Below, piece after piece: positions 15,240-23,642 of a stretch of 28,213 nucleotides of DNA (positions are counted from its first letter, which is position 1; every line of letters begins with the position of its first letter). Position numbers and translations under genes: made by a program. The notes below the pieces were generated by a model. That model worked only from the letters and a program-made list of their open reading frames with translations. It was not told where the DNA came from and made no database searches. The stretch covers positions 1 to 28,213 of the forward strand of contig JBDOIU010000032.1 of NCBI GenBank assembly GCA_047404195.1. Direction: 5' to 3'. The stretch is from JAJRRL01 sp047404195 (GTDB lineage: Bacteria; Pseudomonadota; Gammaproteobacteria; JAJRRL01).

Positions 15240-16829
15240 ATGAGTACATCCATCGCCATCACACTGTTACAAATAAACCCAACTGTCGGTGATATTGAAG
15301 CCAATACACAAGCCATTATCCAGCATATGCAGTCACACCCTGATATAGATCTGTTTGTGACGCCAGAGCTGGCTCTTATCGGCTACCCACCTGAAGACTT
15401 ACTCTTCCATCCACAATGTCAAGCACGCATTGATAAGGCACTGATTTTATTACAACAATCACTATCGGGGCAAGGCTTGATCGTTGGCTACCCCGCCATT
15501 GAGAATGGTCAGCGCTATAACCGCTTAGCGCTCATTGAGCGGGATGGCATCCAGTTCGTCTATGATAAAAAACAATTGCCAAATTATGCAACATTTGATG
15601 AACAGCGATATTTCACTGCCGGCGTAAAAGACGGCATCCTTCACTGGCGGGGCAAACGACTACTGCTGCTCATTTGCGAAGATGCCTGGCACCCTGATCA
15701 GCTGGCCATTAATCAATCAATTGATGCTTGTATTATCATTAATGCTTCTCCTTATACCTTGGATAAATACCAGCAGCGCGTATCTATTCTGGAGGTGGCA
15801 AGCAAACGTCTACAAGCACCCTGCTACTACTGCAACATGGTCGGTGGACAAGACGAACTGGTTTTTGATGGCTATAGCATGATGACTAACGCAGCTGGCG
15901 AATGCATCAGTCAAGCACCCGGTTGGCAAGAGTACGCCTTGCACAATACGTTACCTGCCGCCAGACATACACCTACTCGACAGCCCTCTCCTTCTAAGGA
16001 TCTTTACCAGGCACTGGTCACTGGTGTACGAGATTATGTGACTAAAAACAAATCAAGTGGTGTGGTTATTGGCCTGTCTGGTGGCATTGACTCAGCTGTT
16101 TGTGCCTGCATTGCAGTAGATGCATTCGGTGCTGAGAACGTTGACTGCATCATGATGCCAACACAATTTACCAGCATCGAGAGCTTACAAGACGCGCGGC
16201 AATGCGCACTCCAACTGGGCGTATCATACAATGTCATTGATATTGAGGGTCTTTATCAGAGCTTCAGACAAGTATTACATCAAAATGCTTGTCCAGCCAC
16301 GCGCGCAATTACACAACAAAATTTACAGGCACGTATACGAGGCGACATTCTCATGGCGCGCTCGAATGATACAGGCAAGTTGGTACTTTGCACCAGCAAC
16401 AAAAGTGAACTGGCTGTGGGTTATAGCACGCTTTATGGTGATAGTGTTGGGGCTTTTGCACCACTCAAAGATGTCTATAAAACAACACTTTATCAATTGT
16501 GCCAACTTAACCCATCATTACAAGCCGGCATTCCAGCACGCATAATCAGTAAAGCACCCAGTGCAGAATTGGCTGAAGGACAAAAAGATGAAGACTCACT
16601 GCCGCCATACAGCACACTTGACCGCATTTTAAAATCATTGATTCACCACAAAAACAATGATGCTGATCTCATTGCCTCAGGTGTAGGGCAAAAAATGATC
16701 AATGATATCGCTCGATTAGTGCAGCGCGCCGAGTTTAAACGTCGGCAATCGCCTCCAGGCCTGCGAATCAGTCAACATGGGTTTGGCAGAGATAGACGAT
16801 ACCCTATTACCTGCCGCTTCATTCCATAA
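15240..16829 (+). CDS. nadE: Glutamine-dependent NAD+ synthetase
   Basis: 529 residues in two domains. Residues 1 to about 245 are a nitrilase-type glutaminase with its triad: E43 (TPELALIGYPPEDLL), a lysine at 110-111 (YDKKQLPNY) and C146 (LLICEDAWHP). From about 255 the synthetase domain has the ATP P-loop LSGGIDS (279-285), TSNKSELAVGYSTLYGD and the C-terminal KRRQSPPGLRIS. It amidates nicotinic acid adenine dinucleotide to NAD+ using glutamine and ATP. The frame opens at a TTG at 15219 overlapping the previous gene's stop, but the ATG at 15240 matches the family start. The ribosome binding site is weak, which suggests coupling to the upstream gene. Confidence 0.97.
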   Translation: MSTSIAITLLQINPTVGDIEANTQAIIQHMQSHPDIDLFVTPELALIGYPPEDLLFHPQCQARIDKALILLQQSLSGQGLIVGYPAIENGQRYNRLALIERDGIQFVYDKKQLPNYATFDEQRYFTAGVKDGILHWRGKRLLLLICEDAWHPDQLAINQSIDACIIINASPYTLDKYQQRVSILEVASKRLQAPCYYCNMVGGQDELVFDGYSMMTNAAGECISQAPGWQEYALHNTLPAARHTPTRQPSPSKDLYQALVTGVRDYVTKNKSSGVVIGLSGGIDSAVCACIAVDAFGAENVDCIMMPTQFTSIESLQDARQCALQLGVSYNVIDIEGLYQSFRQVLHQNACPATRAITQQNLQARIRGDILMARSNDTGKLVLCTSNKSELAVGYSTLYGDSVGAFAPLKDVYKTTLYQLCQLNPSLQAGIPARIISKAPSAELAEGQKDEDSLPPYSTLDRILKSLIHHKNNDADLIASGVGQKMINDIARLVQRAEFKRRQSPPGLRISQHGFGRDRRYPITCRFIP

Positions 16830-16845
16830 GACCATGAAAACAAGG

Positions 16846-16890
16846 CAAATTCCTTAGGAATATATTAATATCATTTTTTTTTGATTTTTT
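16846..16890 (+). terminator. Possible weak terminator after nadE
   Basis: ATTCC-TTA-GGAAT forms a short 5-bp hairpin about 20 bases after the nadE stop; a run of nine T residues follows after an A/T-rich gap of about 12 bases. The stem is short and the U-tract displaced, so efficiency is doubtful. Confidence 0.3.
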
Positions 16891-16897
16891 TGTAAAA

Positions 16898-16918
16898 TTT
16901 AAGAAACCGTTAATACTA
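16898..16918 (+). promoter_or_regulatory. Possible PmrA box before the 606-residue membrane protein
   Basis: TTAA at 16899-16902 and at 16910-16913 have the 11-base period (TTAA-N7-TTAA) of the PmrA box, as before dotA; the second copy, GTTAATACT, matches the consensus fairly well. A third TTAA at 16924 is out of phase. The region is A/T-rich, so a chance hit is quite possible, and the -10 candidate behind it (TAATCT, 16925-16930) is poor. Confidence 0.3.
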
Positions 16919-17002
16919 GCACATTAATCTACAACTACTCGCCAGTAAATACAGATAGACACCGGCATGTACATAAACGTTATTAGATGGGCTTAATATC
17001 AG

Positions 17003-18823
17003 ATGACAGAGAGTTTTGTTGAGAGTAGAGGGCTAAATGTAGGTAGTGCTGCTGGCGAGTTATCTGGCAGCACACCGAAATACTATTGCATAGAAAATAT
17101 CTTTCGCCAGAATATCTTACTTAAAAATGTACCTAAAGCCCCCTTTCAAAAAAGAGAGGATAGAGAACACTGCATACTTTTACTCAAAAGTGAAATCAAT
17201 ATCATTAACAGTGCAGAGGATATAGCAGAAGATGAGTGGAACAAAAAGAAAAGGCGAATTGATTATCAGTGCCAATGCATTCTCAATGACCTAACGTTCA
17301 ATACTCAACGTGCAATTAGTCAAAAATCTGAAGAATTGAAGATCGCAGTAGAATCAATACAGGCAACCGAATATAAGTCAGTCGTACCCAGTCTTCCTAA
17401 ATCCCCACTCATACCATATGATATTCAAAGATTCTGGGGGCGCGCATATAAAATTGTTACTGGACCCATTTTTTGTGCCACAGCCACCATACGGCAACTG
17501 TCATTAAGTAAAGCCGATGGCGGCATTGATCTGTTTCACTCGCAGTGGTGGCAATCAATTCAAGACCATAACCCTCATTTTCAAAGTGAATGGAGCTGGC
17601 TAACCAAGTATGGGAAGTATATTTCTCTCGGCGTCGAAATAGCACTCTTTTCTTTCATGCTGATCGCAACGATGATATCCGTATTTAAAAAGAAAAATAC
17701 AGACAAGAAAAATGCTTCTCGTATAGACCAAATCAAGGCGAAGCTTTACGAAAATGGCAGAGTACTCGCATGCATATACTTTCCACTCATCATTACACTA
17801 ATCGTAGTGCAGCAAACCCTTCTCAGCACGGCATTCTTAAACGCTTATGGTAACCTAGTACATCATCAATTTAACTTTCTACTAAAAAATCATACCTATA
17901 TTGCGCTGGGCATTAAAGTATTCACTAAAATTCTATTTTGCATTATTGTGTCAGCAGAAATAACAAGAAAGATTAAACGTGAAAAAACATTGCTAAGACA
18001 GCTCAAAAGACAATCTCAAAAAACAAATCAAGAAAATAATACATTAGAAAAATCTTTTTATACAGAACATGAATTACAAAGCATTTACAATAAGCTGGGA
18101 GGAGACAGGCCTGACTGGAAATCATTCATCCCTGGTGAACAGCAGAACTTAAAAGCATCAATCAACAAGAAAGTGAATGCACGGTTTATCAAAATTCGTA
18201 ACGCATGCATGAAGGTTGGGTTTGTTGGGATACTCATTACATCGGCCATCATCGCAAACCACCATGAAATATCAAGTGCCGTGCCATGGCTAGTGCCCCT
18301 ACTCAACATCACATATGCTATTTGCCATATTGCCTATGAGTGCTACCGAGTCTACGACAAACGAGAAAAGGCAGCAAGAATGTTCAAATCAGGTGGAGAC
18401 AAGCTATTGAGCCTATTCAAAAATGATCTGACGAAAGAGCATGTATCACCAGCAGCCATCACTCTAACCAGATCTATTATGGAAGCAGTGCCGGTTGCGG
18501 AAAAAGTGCCTTTACCCATTGAATTCACTGCAAAGACACCAATCAAGCCAGCTGAGCAGAACATCTCAAATGATCCGCTCACTACACCACCTTCTTCACC
18601 GACACGTGGTATCAATACTCAAGATGAGACGCCAGATCGCCCACCCAAACTAATCAGCACAGTGACCACACCGAACTCAATTATATTCCCAGAAACAAAT
18701 AGACGCTTAAGCTTTGGTAACGGGCCTTTTCTACCACCAACACTCATCAGAACACCTATTACAAAAAACAATGTGTTTCCGGAAACTAGTAGCCATCAAA
18801 CAATCGAGTACTCACAGTTATAA
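17003..18823 (+). CDS. Unknown multi-spanning membrane protein, candidate secreted or effector protein
   Basis: 606 residues, not recognised. Residues 1-200 are soluble and charged, with a helical stretch around 60-120. Five hydrophobic segments can be seen at about 205-227, 253-275, 299-320, 403-419 and 427-446, with a basic, partly coiled-coil region between the third and fourth (322-400). Residues about 480-606 form a disordered-looking Pro/Ser/Thr tail with TTPPSSPTR and two FPET repeats (562-565 and 592-595). No signal peptide is present. The ATG lacks a strong Shine-Dalgarno, so the exact start is uncertain. Lack of family resemblance, the membrane segments and the possible PmrA box make a Dot/Icm substrate a reasonable guess, unproven. 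It converges with ribF. Confidence 0.8.
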   Translation: MTESFVESRGLNVGSAAGELSGSTPKYYCIENIFRQNILLKNVPKAPFQKREDREHCILLLKSEINIINSAEDIAEDEWNKKKRRIDYQCQCILNDLTFNTQRAISQKSEELKIAVESIQATEYKSVVPSLPKSPLIPYDIQRFWGRAYKIVTGPIFCATATIRQLSLSKADGGIDLFHSQWWQSIQDHNPHFQSEWSWLTKYGKYISLGVEIALFSFMLIATMISVFKKKNTDKKNASRIDQIKAKLYENGRVLACIYFPLIITLIVVQQTLLSTAFLNAYGNLVHHQFNFLLKNHTYIALGIKVFTKILFCIIVSAEITRKIKREKTLLRQLKRQSQKTNQENNTLEKSFYTEHELQSIYNKLGGDRPDWKSFIPGEQQNLKASINKKVNARFIKIRNACMKVGFVGILITSAIIANHHEISSAVPWLVPLLNITYAICHIAYECYRVYDKREKAARMFKSGGDKLLSLFKNDLTKEHVSPAAITLTRSIMEAVPVAEKVPLPIEFTAKTPIKPAEQNISNDPLTTPPSSPTRGINTQDETPDRPPKLISTVTTPNSIIFPETNRRLSFGNGPFLPPTLIRTPITKNNVFPETSSHQTIEYSQL

Positions 18824-18856
18824 CTTGGGAAGCCATTGCAAGCAAAACAGGCATTA

Positions 18857-19792
18857 TTACAAATCAAAGTAAGTTAATGCAGATTGCCTATCTGCTTCAA
18901 TTTGAGCGACTAAGTGATCAACTGATTCAAAAGCTTTAACGCCACGCAACTGTTGCAAGAACACAACACGACACTGCTTGTGATACAAATCACCCTCAAA
19001 ATTCAAGCAATGCACCTCTAGGCGTGTTTTGGTGCCACCGAAGGTAGGTTGTGGTCCACAATTCGCAACAGCAGGATACACTTCACCGGTCTGCAAAATT
19101 AACTGAACAACATATACACCCGCCAATGGCAAGCAATCTGGTGGACACCAAACATTCGCTGTGGGAAAACCAATTTGACGCCCACGCCCATCACCATATC
19201 GGACAATACCAGTTTGACTATATGGCCTGCCCAGCATTGCTGCTACGGATGCAAAATCTCCAGCCAAAAGATGCTCTCTAACGCGTGAACTGCTGATGCG
19301 CTTACCCTGAAATAAAACGGGTTGACACACCTCAACATGAATACCATGAAACTGCGCTATGTCTCTTAGCTCATCCACACCTGCAGAACGTTTATGACCA
19401 AAACGAAAATCCTCACCCACTACAATAGCAACGGCATTCAGCCTGCTCTGCAAAATATCCTGCACAAACTGCTCGGGAGATAGCGCTGCTAGGGATGCAT
19501 TGAAACGACATGGAAACATAACATCAACACCAAAAGACGATAGATGCTGGAAACGATCACGCAATCTCTGTAGACGTGGCAATAAAGGCTTTTCATGGCA
19601 GCGCGCAAAGTAGTGATGCGGGTAAGGCTCGAACGTAAAACAAACACTCTGCGCAGCGTATTGCTTTGCCAATTGCTTGCTTGTTTCAATCAAAGCTTGA
19701 TGCCCCAAATGCAACGCATCAAAACATCCGATACAAACAACTGTTTTCTGCCCAACATGTGCTGAAGGCATATCACGAACACATAACATCAC
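18857..19792 (-). CDS. ribF: Bifunctional riboflavin kinase/FAD synthetase
   Basis: 311 residues. The N-terminal FMN adenylyltransferase domain has the nucleotidyltransferase motif GCFDALHLGHQ (22-32) and ISSSRVR (166-172); the C-terminal flavokinase domain has GDGRGRQIGFPTAN (200-213). It makes FMN and then FAD from riboflavin. The start is a GTG 2 bases after the murJ stop, directly followed by an in-frame ATG; a GGGG Shine-Dalgarno in the murJ end serves either. murJ-ribF is a normal gammaproteobacterial pair, but the usual next genes ileS and lspA are missing here, replaced by the convergent unknown membrane protein. Confidence 0.95.
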   Translation of the reverse strand: MMLCVRDMPSAHVGQKTVVCIGCFDALHLGHQALIETSKQLAKQYAAQSVCFTFEPYPHHYFARCHEKPLLPRLQRLRDRFQHLSSFGVDVMFPCRFNASLAALSPEQFVQDILQSRLNAVAIVVGEDFRFGHKRSAGVDELRDIAQFHGIHVEVCQPVLFQGKRISSSRVREHLLAGDFASVAAMLGRPYSQTGIVRYGDGRGRQIGFPTANVWCPPDCLPLAGVYVVQLILQTGEVYPAVANCGPQPTFGGTKTRLEVHCLNFEGDLYHKQCRVVFLQQLRGVKAFESVDHLVAQIEADRQSALTYFDL

Positions 19793-19794
19793 AG

Positions 19795-21339
19795 CTACCC
19801 CGCTGGCTTTAACTGCTTAAAACGCAAGCCTAATAAACGTAACACTAAAAAATACAATCCCATACCAGCAAAGATCAGAGAAAACAAATAAACAATTCGA
19901 ATCTTCAATGAATAGGCCAGCCAATGCTCAAGTGATTGACAACAAAAGACAATGAATACAACCATACAACTGCCAGCAATAAAAATCCTAAACAATGAGA
20001 TGAGTTGTTGTCTCTCGAGCCTGAAAACCCCATACTTGATGGCACTGAACAACAACATCAGTGCATTACACCAGGCAGCAATACTGCTGGCAAGCGCTAA
20101 ACCAGCATGCTGCATGCTTGTCACGAGTAGAATATTCAAACCGACATTCACAACCAAACTGACGGCCGCTAATACTGCTGGGCGCGCCATATTTTGTCGC
20201 GAATAAAAAGCGCTGGCCAGCACCTTAATCAGCATAAATGCGGGTAAGCCCATAGCGTATGTGATTAAACTACGCTGTGTCATGAGCACATCATGAACGC
20301 CAAACGCACCCCGGTATATCAGCGTCACCAAAATGGGCCCAGACAAGAAGATCAAACCCAACGCTGCTGGTACACCCAACAATAAGGCAAGTTGACATGC
20401 CCATGACAATGTACGCTGATAGGTTGTCGTATCTGACTGAGCATGTTGCTGCGAAAGATGTGGCAACACCACTGTAGAGATAGCAACGCCAAGCACTCCC
20501 AGCGGCAAAAAGGTCAGGCGTGAGGTATAGTATAGCCACGAGATACTGCCTTCAGCTAAATACGAAGCAAACCAGTTATCGATGAATATACCCAATTGAA
20601 AAACAGACACCCCAAGCATGGCCGGCAGCATCAGTGCAATCACACGTCGCATTGCTGTATTCTGCCAATCCCAGCGCGGCCACTGCATTAAACCCAATCG
20701 CTGCCAAAACGGCATCATCCAACACAGCTGAAAAATACCAGCCAACAATACAGCTAAAGCACACCACTGCATAGGTTGTGCTGAGTCCTGTGCAATCAAT
20801 GTGACGACCAAAATAAACACGATATTCAATATGATGGGCGCAAAGGCTGGCGCAAAAAAACGCTTGTGCACATGCAACACGGCCGCAATCAGTGCGACCA
20901 TAGAAATAAAGATCAAATAAGGAAAAGTCAGTCGCAGTAGGTGTGCTGCCAGAGACAGTTGCCCAGCTGTTTGTTGGAAACCAGGTGCCATGAGCTGAAT
21001 AACCTGTGGTGCAATACATTCAACAATCAGCACAAGTAGCAGCAGAACTAACAACAACAAACCACTGACAGCAGCAATAAACCGCTTCAACTGTGCCGCA
21101 TCACCCTGCTCTTTTTGTGCCGCCAGTGCAGGCACAAATGCTTGTGAAAAAGCACCTTCAGCAAACAGTGAACGAAACAAATTCGGCAAACGGAAGGCCA
21201 CCAAAAAGGCATCAAAAGCAGCAGATGCACCAAAGGCATTAGCAAAAATCAGGTCTCGCACGAAACCAAACAGCCTAGACAGCATGGTGAGCAGTGACAC
21301 AGTGCTGAGCTGCTTCCAAATACGACGCAAATCAGTCAT
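19795..21339 (-). CDS. murJ: Lipid II flippase MurJ (MviN)
   Basis: 514 residues with about 14 hydrophobic segments. MurJ moves lipid II across the inner membrane for peptidoglycan synthesis. The conserved N-terminus is complete: TVSLLTMLSRLFGFVRDLIFANAFGASAAFDAFLVAFRLPNLFRSLFAEGAFSQAF is visible in order (about 12-70), carrying the functionally important arginines near 18, 24 and 52. GGGGAGC lies 6 bases before the ATG. It is immediately followed by ribF and diverges from rpsT. Confidence 0.96.
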   Translation of the reverse strand: MTDLRRIWKQLSTVSLLTMLSRLFGFVRDLIFANAFGASAAFDAFLVAFRLPNLFRSLFAEGAFSQAFVPALAAQKEQGDAAQLKRFIAAVSGLLLLVLLLLVLIVECIAPQVIQLMAPGFQQTAGQLSLAAHLLRLTFPYLIFISMVALIAAVLHVHKRFFAPAFAPIILNIVFILVVTLIAQDSAQPMQWCALAVLLAGIFQLCWMMPFWQRLGLMQWPRWDWQNTAMRRVIALMLPAMLGVSVFQLGIFIDNWFASYLAEGSISWLYYTSRLTFLPLGVLGVAISTVVLPHLSQQHAQSDTTTYQRTLSWACQLALLLGVPAALGLIFLSGPILVTLIYRGAFGVHDVLMTQRSLITYAMGLPAFMLIKVLASAFYSRQNMARPAVLAAVSLVVNVGLNILLVTSMQHAGLALASSIAAWCNALMLLFSAIKYGVFRLERQQLISLFRIFIAGSCMVVFIVFCCQSLEHWLAYSLKIRIVYLFSLIFAGMGLYFLVLRLLGLRFKQLKPAG

Positions 21340-21441
21340 GTTGCTCCCCTTGAAAAATCATTATCTTAGCTTAAAAGGCAGCAAAGCCCAAGCAACTTGA
21401 GCGCTGCACTCATAAAATAGCATGATTCGGCTTGGTAACAC

Positions 21442-21470
21442 TTGACAAACTGCGCCAGAAAAGGCATATT
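21442..21470 (+). promoter_or_regulatory. Promoter of rpsT
   Basis: Consensus TTGACA (21442-21447), a 17-base spacer and CATATT (21465-21470, four of six bases), about 40 bases before the GTG start. Confidence 0.65.
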
Positions 21471-21510
21471 GCTTCTTCATTTAACACTTTCTGCACATTA
21501 GGAGTCTATT

Positions 21511-21780
21511 GTGGCCAATTCACCTCAAGCTAGAAAACGCGTCCGCATTGCCGAAAAACGCCGTCAGCTGATCAGCCCAATGCGTGCACATGCTCGTACT
21601 GTGGTCAAAAACATGATTAAATCATTAGATAACAAGGATTTAGCTGCAGCTAAGACAAATTTTGTCACTGTATGTAGCACGCTAGATCGTCTATCTAGGA
21701 AAAATATTATCCACAAAAATCGCGTAGCGCGCATTAAGAGTCGTCTTAACAAACGCCTGAAAGCACTCGCGACTGCCTAG
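21511..21780 (+). CDS. rpsT: Ribosomal protein bS20
   Basis: 89 residues, normal size. S20 binds 16S rRNA early in 30S assembly. The basic helical pattern is typical: MANSPQARKRVRIAEKRR at the start, RAHARTVVKNMIK in the middle and KNIIHKNRVARIKSRLNKRL near the end. The start is GTG (not ATG), with AGGAG 6 bases upstream. Inefficient non-ATG starts are known for rpsT in E. coli, where they serve translational autocontrol by S20; the same may hold here. It has its own promoter and terminator and lies divergent from murJ. Confidence 0.97.
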   Translation: MANSPQARKRVRIAEKRRQLISPMRAHARTVVKNMIKSLDNKDLAAAKTNFVTVCSTLDRLSRKNIIHKNRVARIKSRLNKRLKALATA

Positions 21781-21800
21781 AATAATTTCTAGAGCGGATG

Positions 21801-21826
21801 ATGCCACCCCTGAGGTGGCATTTTTT
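21801..21826 (+). terminator. Intrinsic terminator of rpsT
   Basis: ATGCCACC (21801-21808) and GGTGGCAT (21814-21821) form an 8-bp stem with a CCTGA loop followed by a T-run that runs up to the stop codon of the convergent obgE gene. A second ATGCCACC at 21827-21834, inside the end of obgE, can compete for the same right arm. Confidence 0.9.
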
Positions 21827-22844
21827 ATGCCACCTGATCTTTTGCAGCCACATGGCGCATGATATGTGCACACATGTCTTGCAAGCCAATGTTTGCAGCA
21901 GCCGAGATTATAAACGCTGGTGCCTGCCAATCTAGCGCTGCAAGTACCTCAGTATAGAGAGAGGCTTGCTCATCCGCTAACAGCTGATCCGCCTTTGTCA
22001 GCACTAACCACCGTGGCTTATCAAGCAAAGAAGCATCAAAATTTTGCAGCTCCGCCTCAATAGTGCGCACCGCTTGCGCAATCTCATCTGCATCAGCCCA
22101 TGTGATCTCTACCATGTGTAACAATAGAGCACTACGTGAGACATGCCTCAAAAATTGATGCCCTAGACCCTGCCCTTCACTGGCACCAGCAATCAAACCA
22201 GGTATATCAGCGATAACAAACTGTTCTGTTGGTGACAAATCAACCACCCCCAATGAAGGCTCCAGTGTTGTAAATGGATAATCTGCCACACGCGGACGCG
22301 CATTACTTAATGTTGAGACCAATGTTGATTTCCCTGCATTTGGATAGCCTAATAGACCAACATCTGCCAATAAACGCATTTCAAGTCGCAAACTGCGTGC
22401 CTCTCCTTTGGAGCCCTTAGTAGTTTGTCTGGGTGAGCGGTTGATGGAACTTTTGAATCGTGCATTGCCTAGGCCGTGGTAACCACGTTCAGCAACTTTG
22501 AGCCTATCTTGAATTTGTGTCGTATCTGCGATCAGCTCGCCCGTCTCATCGTCGTAGATCAACGTACCAGGTGGAACGGCTATAACACAATCCTCGCCAC
22601 TTTTACCGCGGCATAGCTTACCGCTGCCCTGACGCCCATTATCGGCCTTGTAGTGCTTGGTATAGCGGAATGCAGACAAAGTATTAATCGCAGGATCAAC
22701 TTGGATATAAACAGCACCGCCATCGCCACCATCACCACCATCGGGGCCACCCCTTGGGATATATTTCTCACGTCGGAAACTCAAACAACCCGCACCGCCA
22801 TCGCCGGCTTTGACCGTAATAATTGCTTCATCTATAAATGCCAT
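21825..22844 (-). CDS. obgE: GTPase ObgE (CgtA)
   Basis: 339 residues from the ATG at 22844. The glycine-rich Obg domain (about 1-158, with AGDGGAGCLSFRREKYIPRGG and PDGGDGGDGG) precedes the GTPase: G1 GYPNAGKST (166-174), switch segment DYPFTTLEPSLGVV, G3 DIPGLIAGA (213-221), G4 TKADQL. It lacks the long C-terminal domain of some Obg proteins. It binds the 50S subunit and is involved in ribosome maturation and stress responses. The frame extends 5 codons upstream, but MAFIDEA is the conserved start and has GGAG 8 bases before it. A terminator lies directly upstream, so it depends on readthrough from rplU-rpmA or an unseen promoter. Confidence 0.96.
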   Translation of the reverse strand: MAFIDEAIITVKAGDGGAGCLSFRREKYIPRGGPDGGDGGDGGAVYIQVDPAINTLSAFRYTKHYKADNGRQGSGKLCRGKSGEDCVIAVPPGTLIYDDETGELIADTTQIQDRLKVAERGYHGLGNARFKSSINRSPRQTTKGSKGEARSLRLEMRLLADVGLLGYPNAGKSTLVSTLSNARPRVADYPFTTLEPSLGVVDLSPTEQFVIADIPGLIAGASEGQGLGHQFLRHVSRSALLLHMVEITWADADEIAQAVRTIEAELQNFDASLLDKPRWLVLTKADQLLADEQASLYTEVLAALDWQAPAFIISAAANIGLQDMCAHIMRHVAAKDQVA

Positions 22845-22857
22845 GAGATGTCTCCAC

Positions 22858-22882
22858 AAAAAAAACCCCGCAAGCGGGGTTT
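22858..22882 (-). terminator. Intrinsic terminator between rpmA and obgE
   Basis: On the minus strand AAACCCCGC, TT, GCGGGGTTT form a 9-bp GC-rich stem with a minimal loop; the T-run totals eight bases and ends 3 bases before the obgE Shine-Dalgarno. It should end most rplU-rpmA transcripts while letting some through to obgE. Confidence 0.9.
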
Positions 22883-22936
22883 GGGCTTTAAATCAAACAA
22901 GATGTCTGATTAAGAACCAGCATAACTGGTGTGCAA

Positions 22937-23185
22937 TTACGCAACAGGAAGGATATTGATACGGCGTGCTCGCTTATCAAAATCAACTGTTCCGCCTTGC
23001 TTAGCATGGATTGTGTAATCCTTGCCCATGTAAGCGCCATTGCCTGGATGCCATTCTGATCCACGCTGACGTACGATGATGGTTCCAGGTGCAACGAGTT
23101 GGCCGCCAAATCGCTTGACGCCCAGTCGTTTGGATTCCGAATCGCGACCGTTTTTGGTACTACCACCGGCTTTCTTATGTGCCAT
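22937..23185 (-). CDS. rpmA: Ribosomal protein bL27
   Basis: 82 residues. The N-terminus MAHKKAGGSTKNGRDSESKR, which reaches the peptidyl transferase centre, and the segments RFGGQLVAPGTIIVRQRG and GTVDFDKR are standard. There is no N-terminal pre-sequence of the Firmicutes kind. AGGAG precedes the ATG; the gap to rplU is 23 bases. Confidence 0.97.
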   Translation of the reverse strand: MAHKKAGGSTKNGRDSESKRLGVKRFGGQLVAPGTIIVRQRGSEWHPGNGAYMGKDYTIHAKQGGTVDFDKRARRINILPVA

Positions 23186-23208
23186 AGTTTTCTCCTATGT
23201 GATTGACA

Positions 23209-23523
23209 TTACTTCGCGTCGATGGACTCAACTTTAACAAAAGTATGATCCTGACGATGTCCAGCACGCTTCATGTGGTGCTTACGACGCTTAAACTTAA
23301 GAATAAAAATCTTTTTATCACGACCTTGAGAGACAATACTCACGCGTACTTTTGCGCCAGCTACAACTGGTTGACCTATGGTGACATTCTCACCATCGCC
23401 AAGCATAAGCACTTGATCCAACTCAACAATATCTCGCTCTTCACCAGCAATGCGGCCGAGCTTAAGGACTTGCCCTGGCGTGACGCGGTATTGTAAACCA
23501 CCGCTTTTTATGACTGCAAACAT
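23209..23523 (-). CDS. rplU: Ribosomal protein bL21
   Basis: 104 residues, normal size. MFAVIKSGGLQYRVTPGQVLKLGRI at the start and the basic FKRRKHHMKRAGHRQDHT near the end identify L21, which binds 23S rRNA. It is the first gene of rplU-rpmA(-obgE), with a promoter at 23560-23588 and CAGG before the ATG. Confidence 0.97.
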   Translation of the reverse strand: MFAVIKSGGLQYRVTPGQVLKLGRIAGEERDIVELDQVLMLGDGENVTIGQPVVAGAKVRVSIVSQGRDKKIFILKFKRRKHHMKRAGHRQDHTFVKVESIDAK

Positions 23524-23559
23524 ATGACCTGCCTTAAAACAGTAAACATCAAGAGCAAT

Positions 23560-23588
23560 ATATTACACCACCCAAACACGGCTGACAA
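23560..23588 (-). promoter_or_regulatory. Promoter of rplU-rpmA
   Basis: On the minus strand TTGTCA (23588-23583), a 17-base spacer and TAATAT (23565-23560), about 37 bases before the rplU start. Confidence 0.6.
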
Positions 23589-23642
23589 GCGTTTTGACGC
23601 AGAAATATTGGGAACTTGTAAACTGTCCTGGGTAAGAACATC

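Noticed and set aside
18770..18823. C-terminal glutamate block (E-block) secretion signal in the 606-residue protein
   Set aside because: Only two or three glutamates occur near the end, so it is not a convincing E-block; Dot/Icm export is not supported by this.
20291..21019. Open frames inside murJ in other frames
   Set aside because: Cys-rich or irregular translations without start signals, fully covered by the conserved murJ frame.
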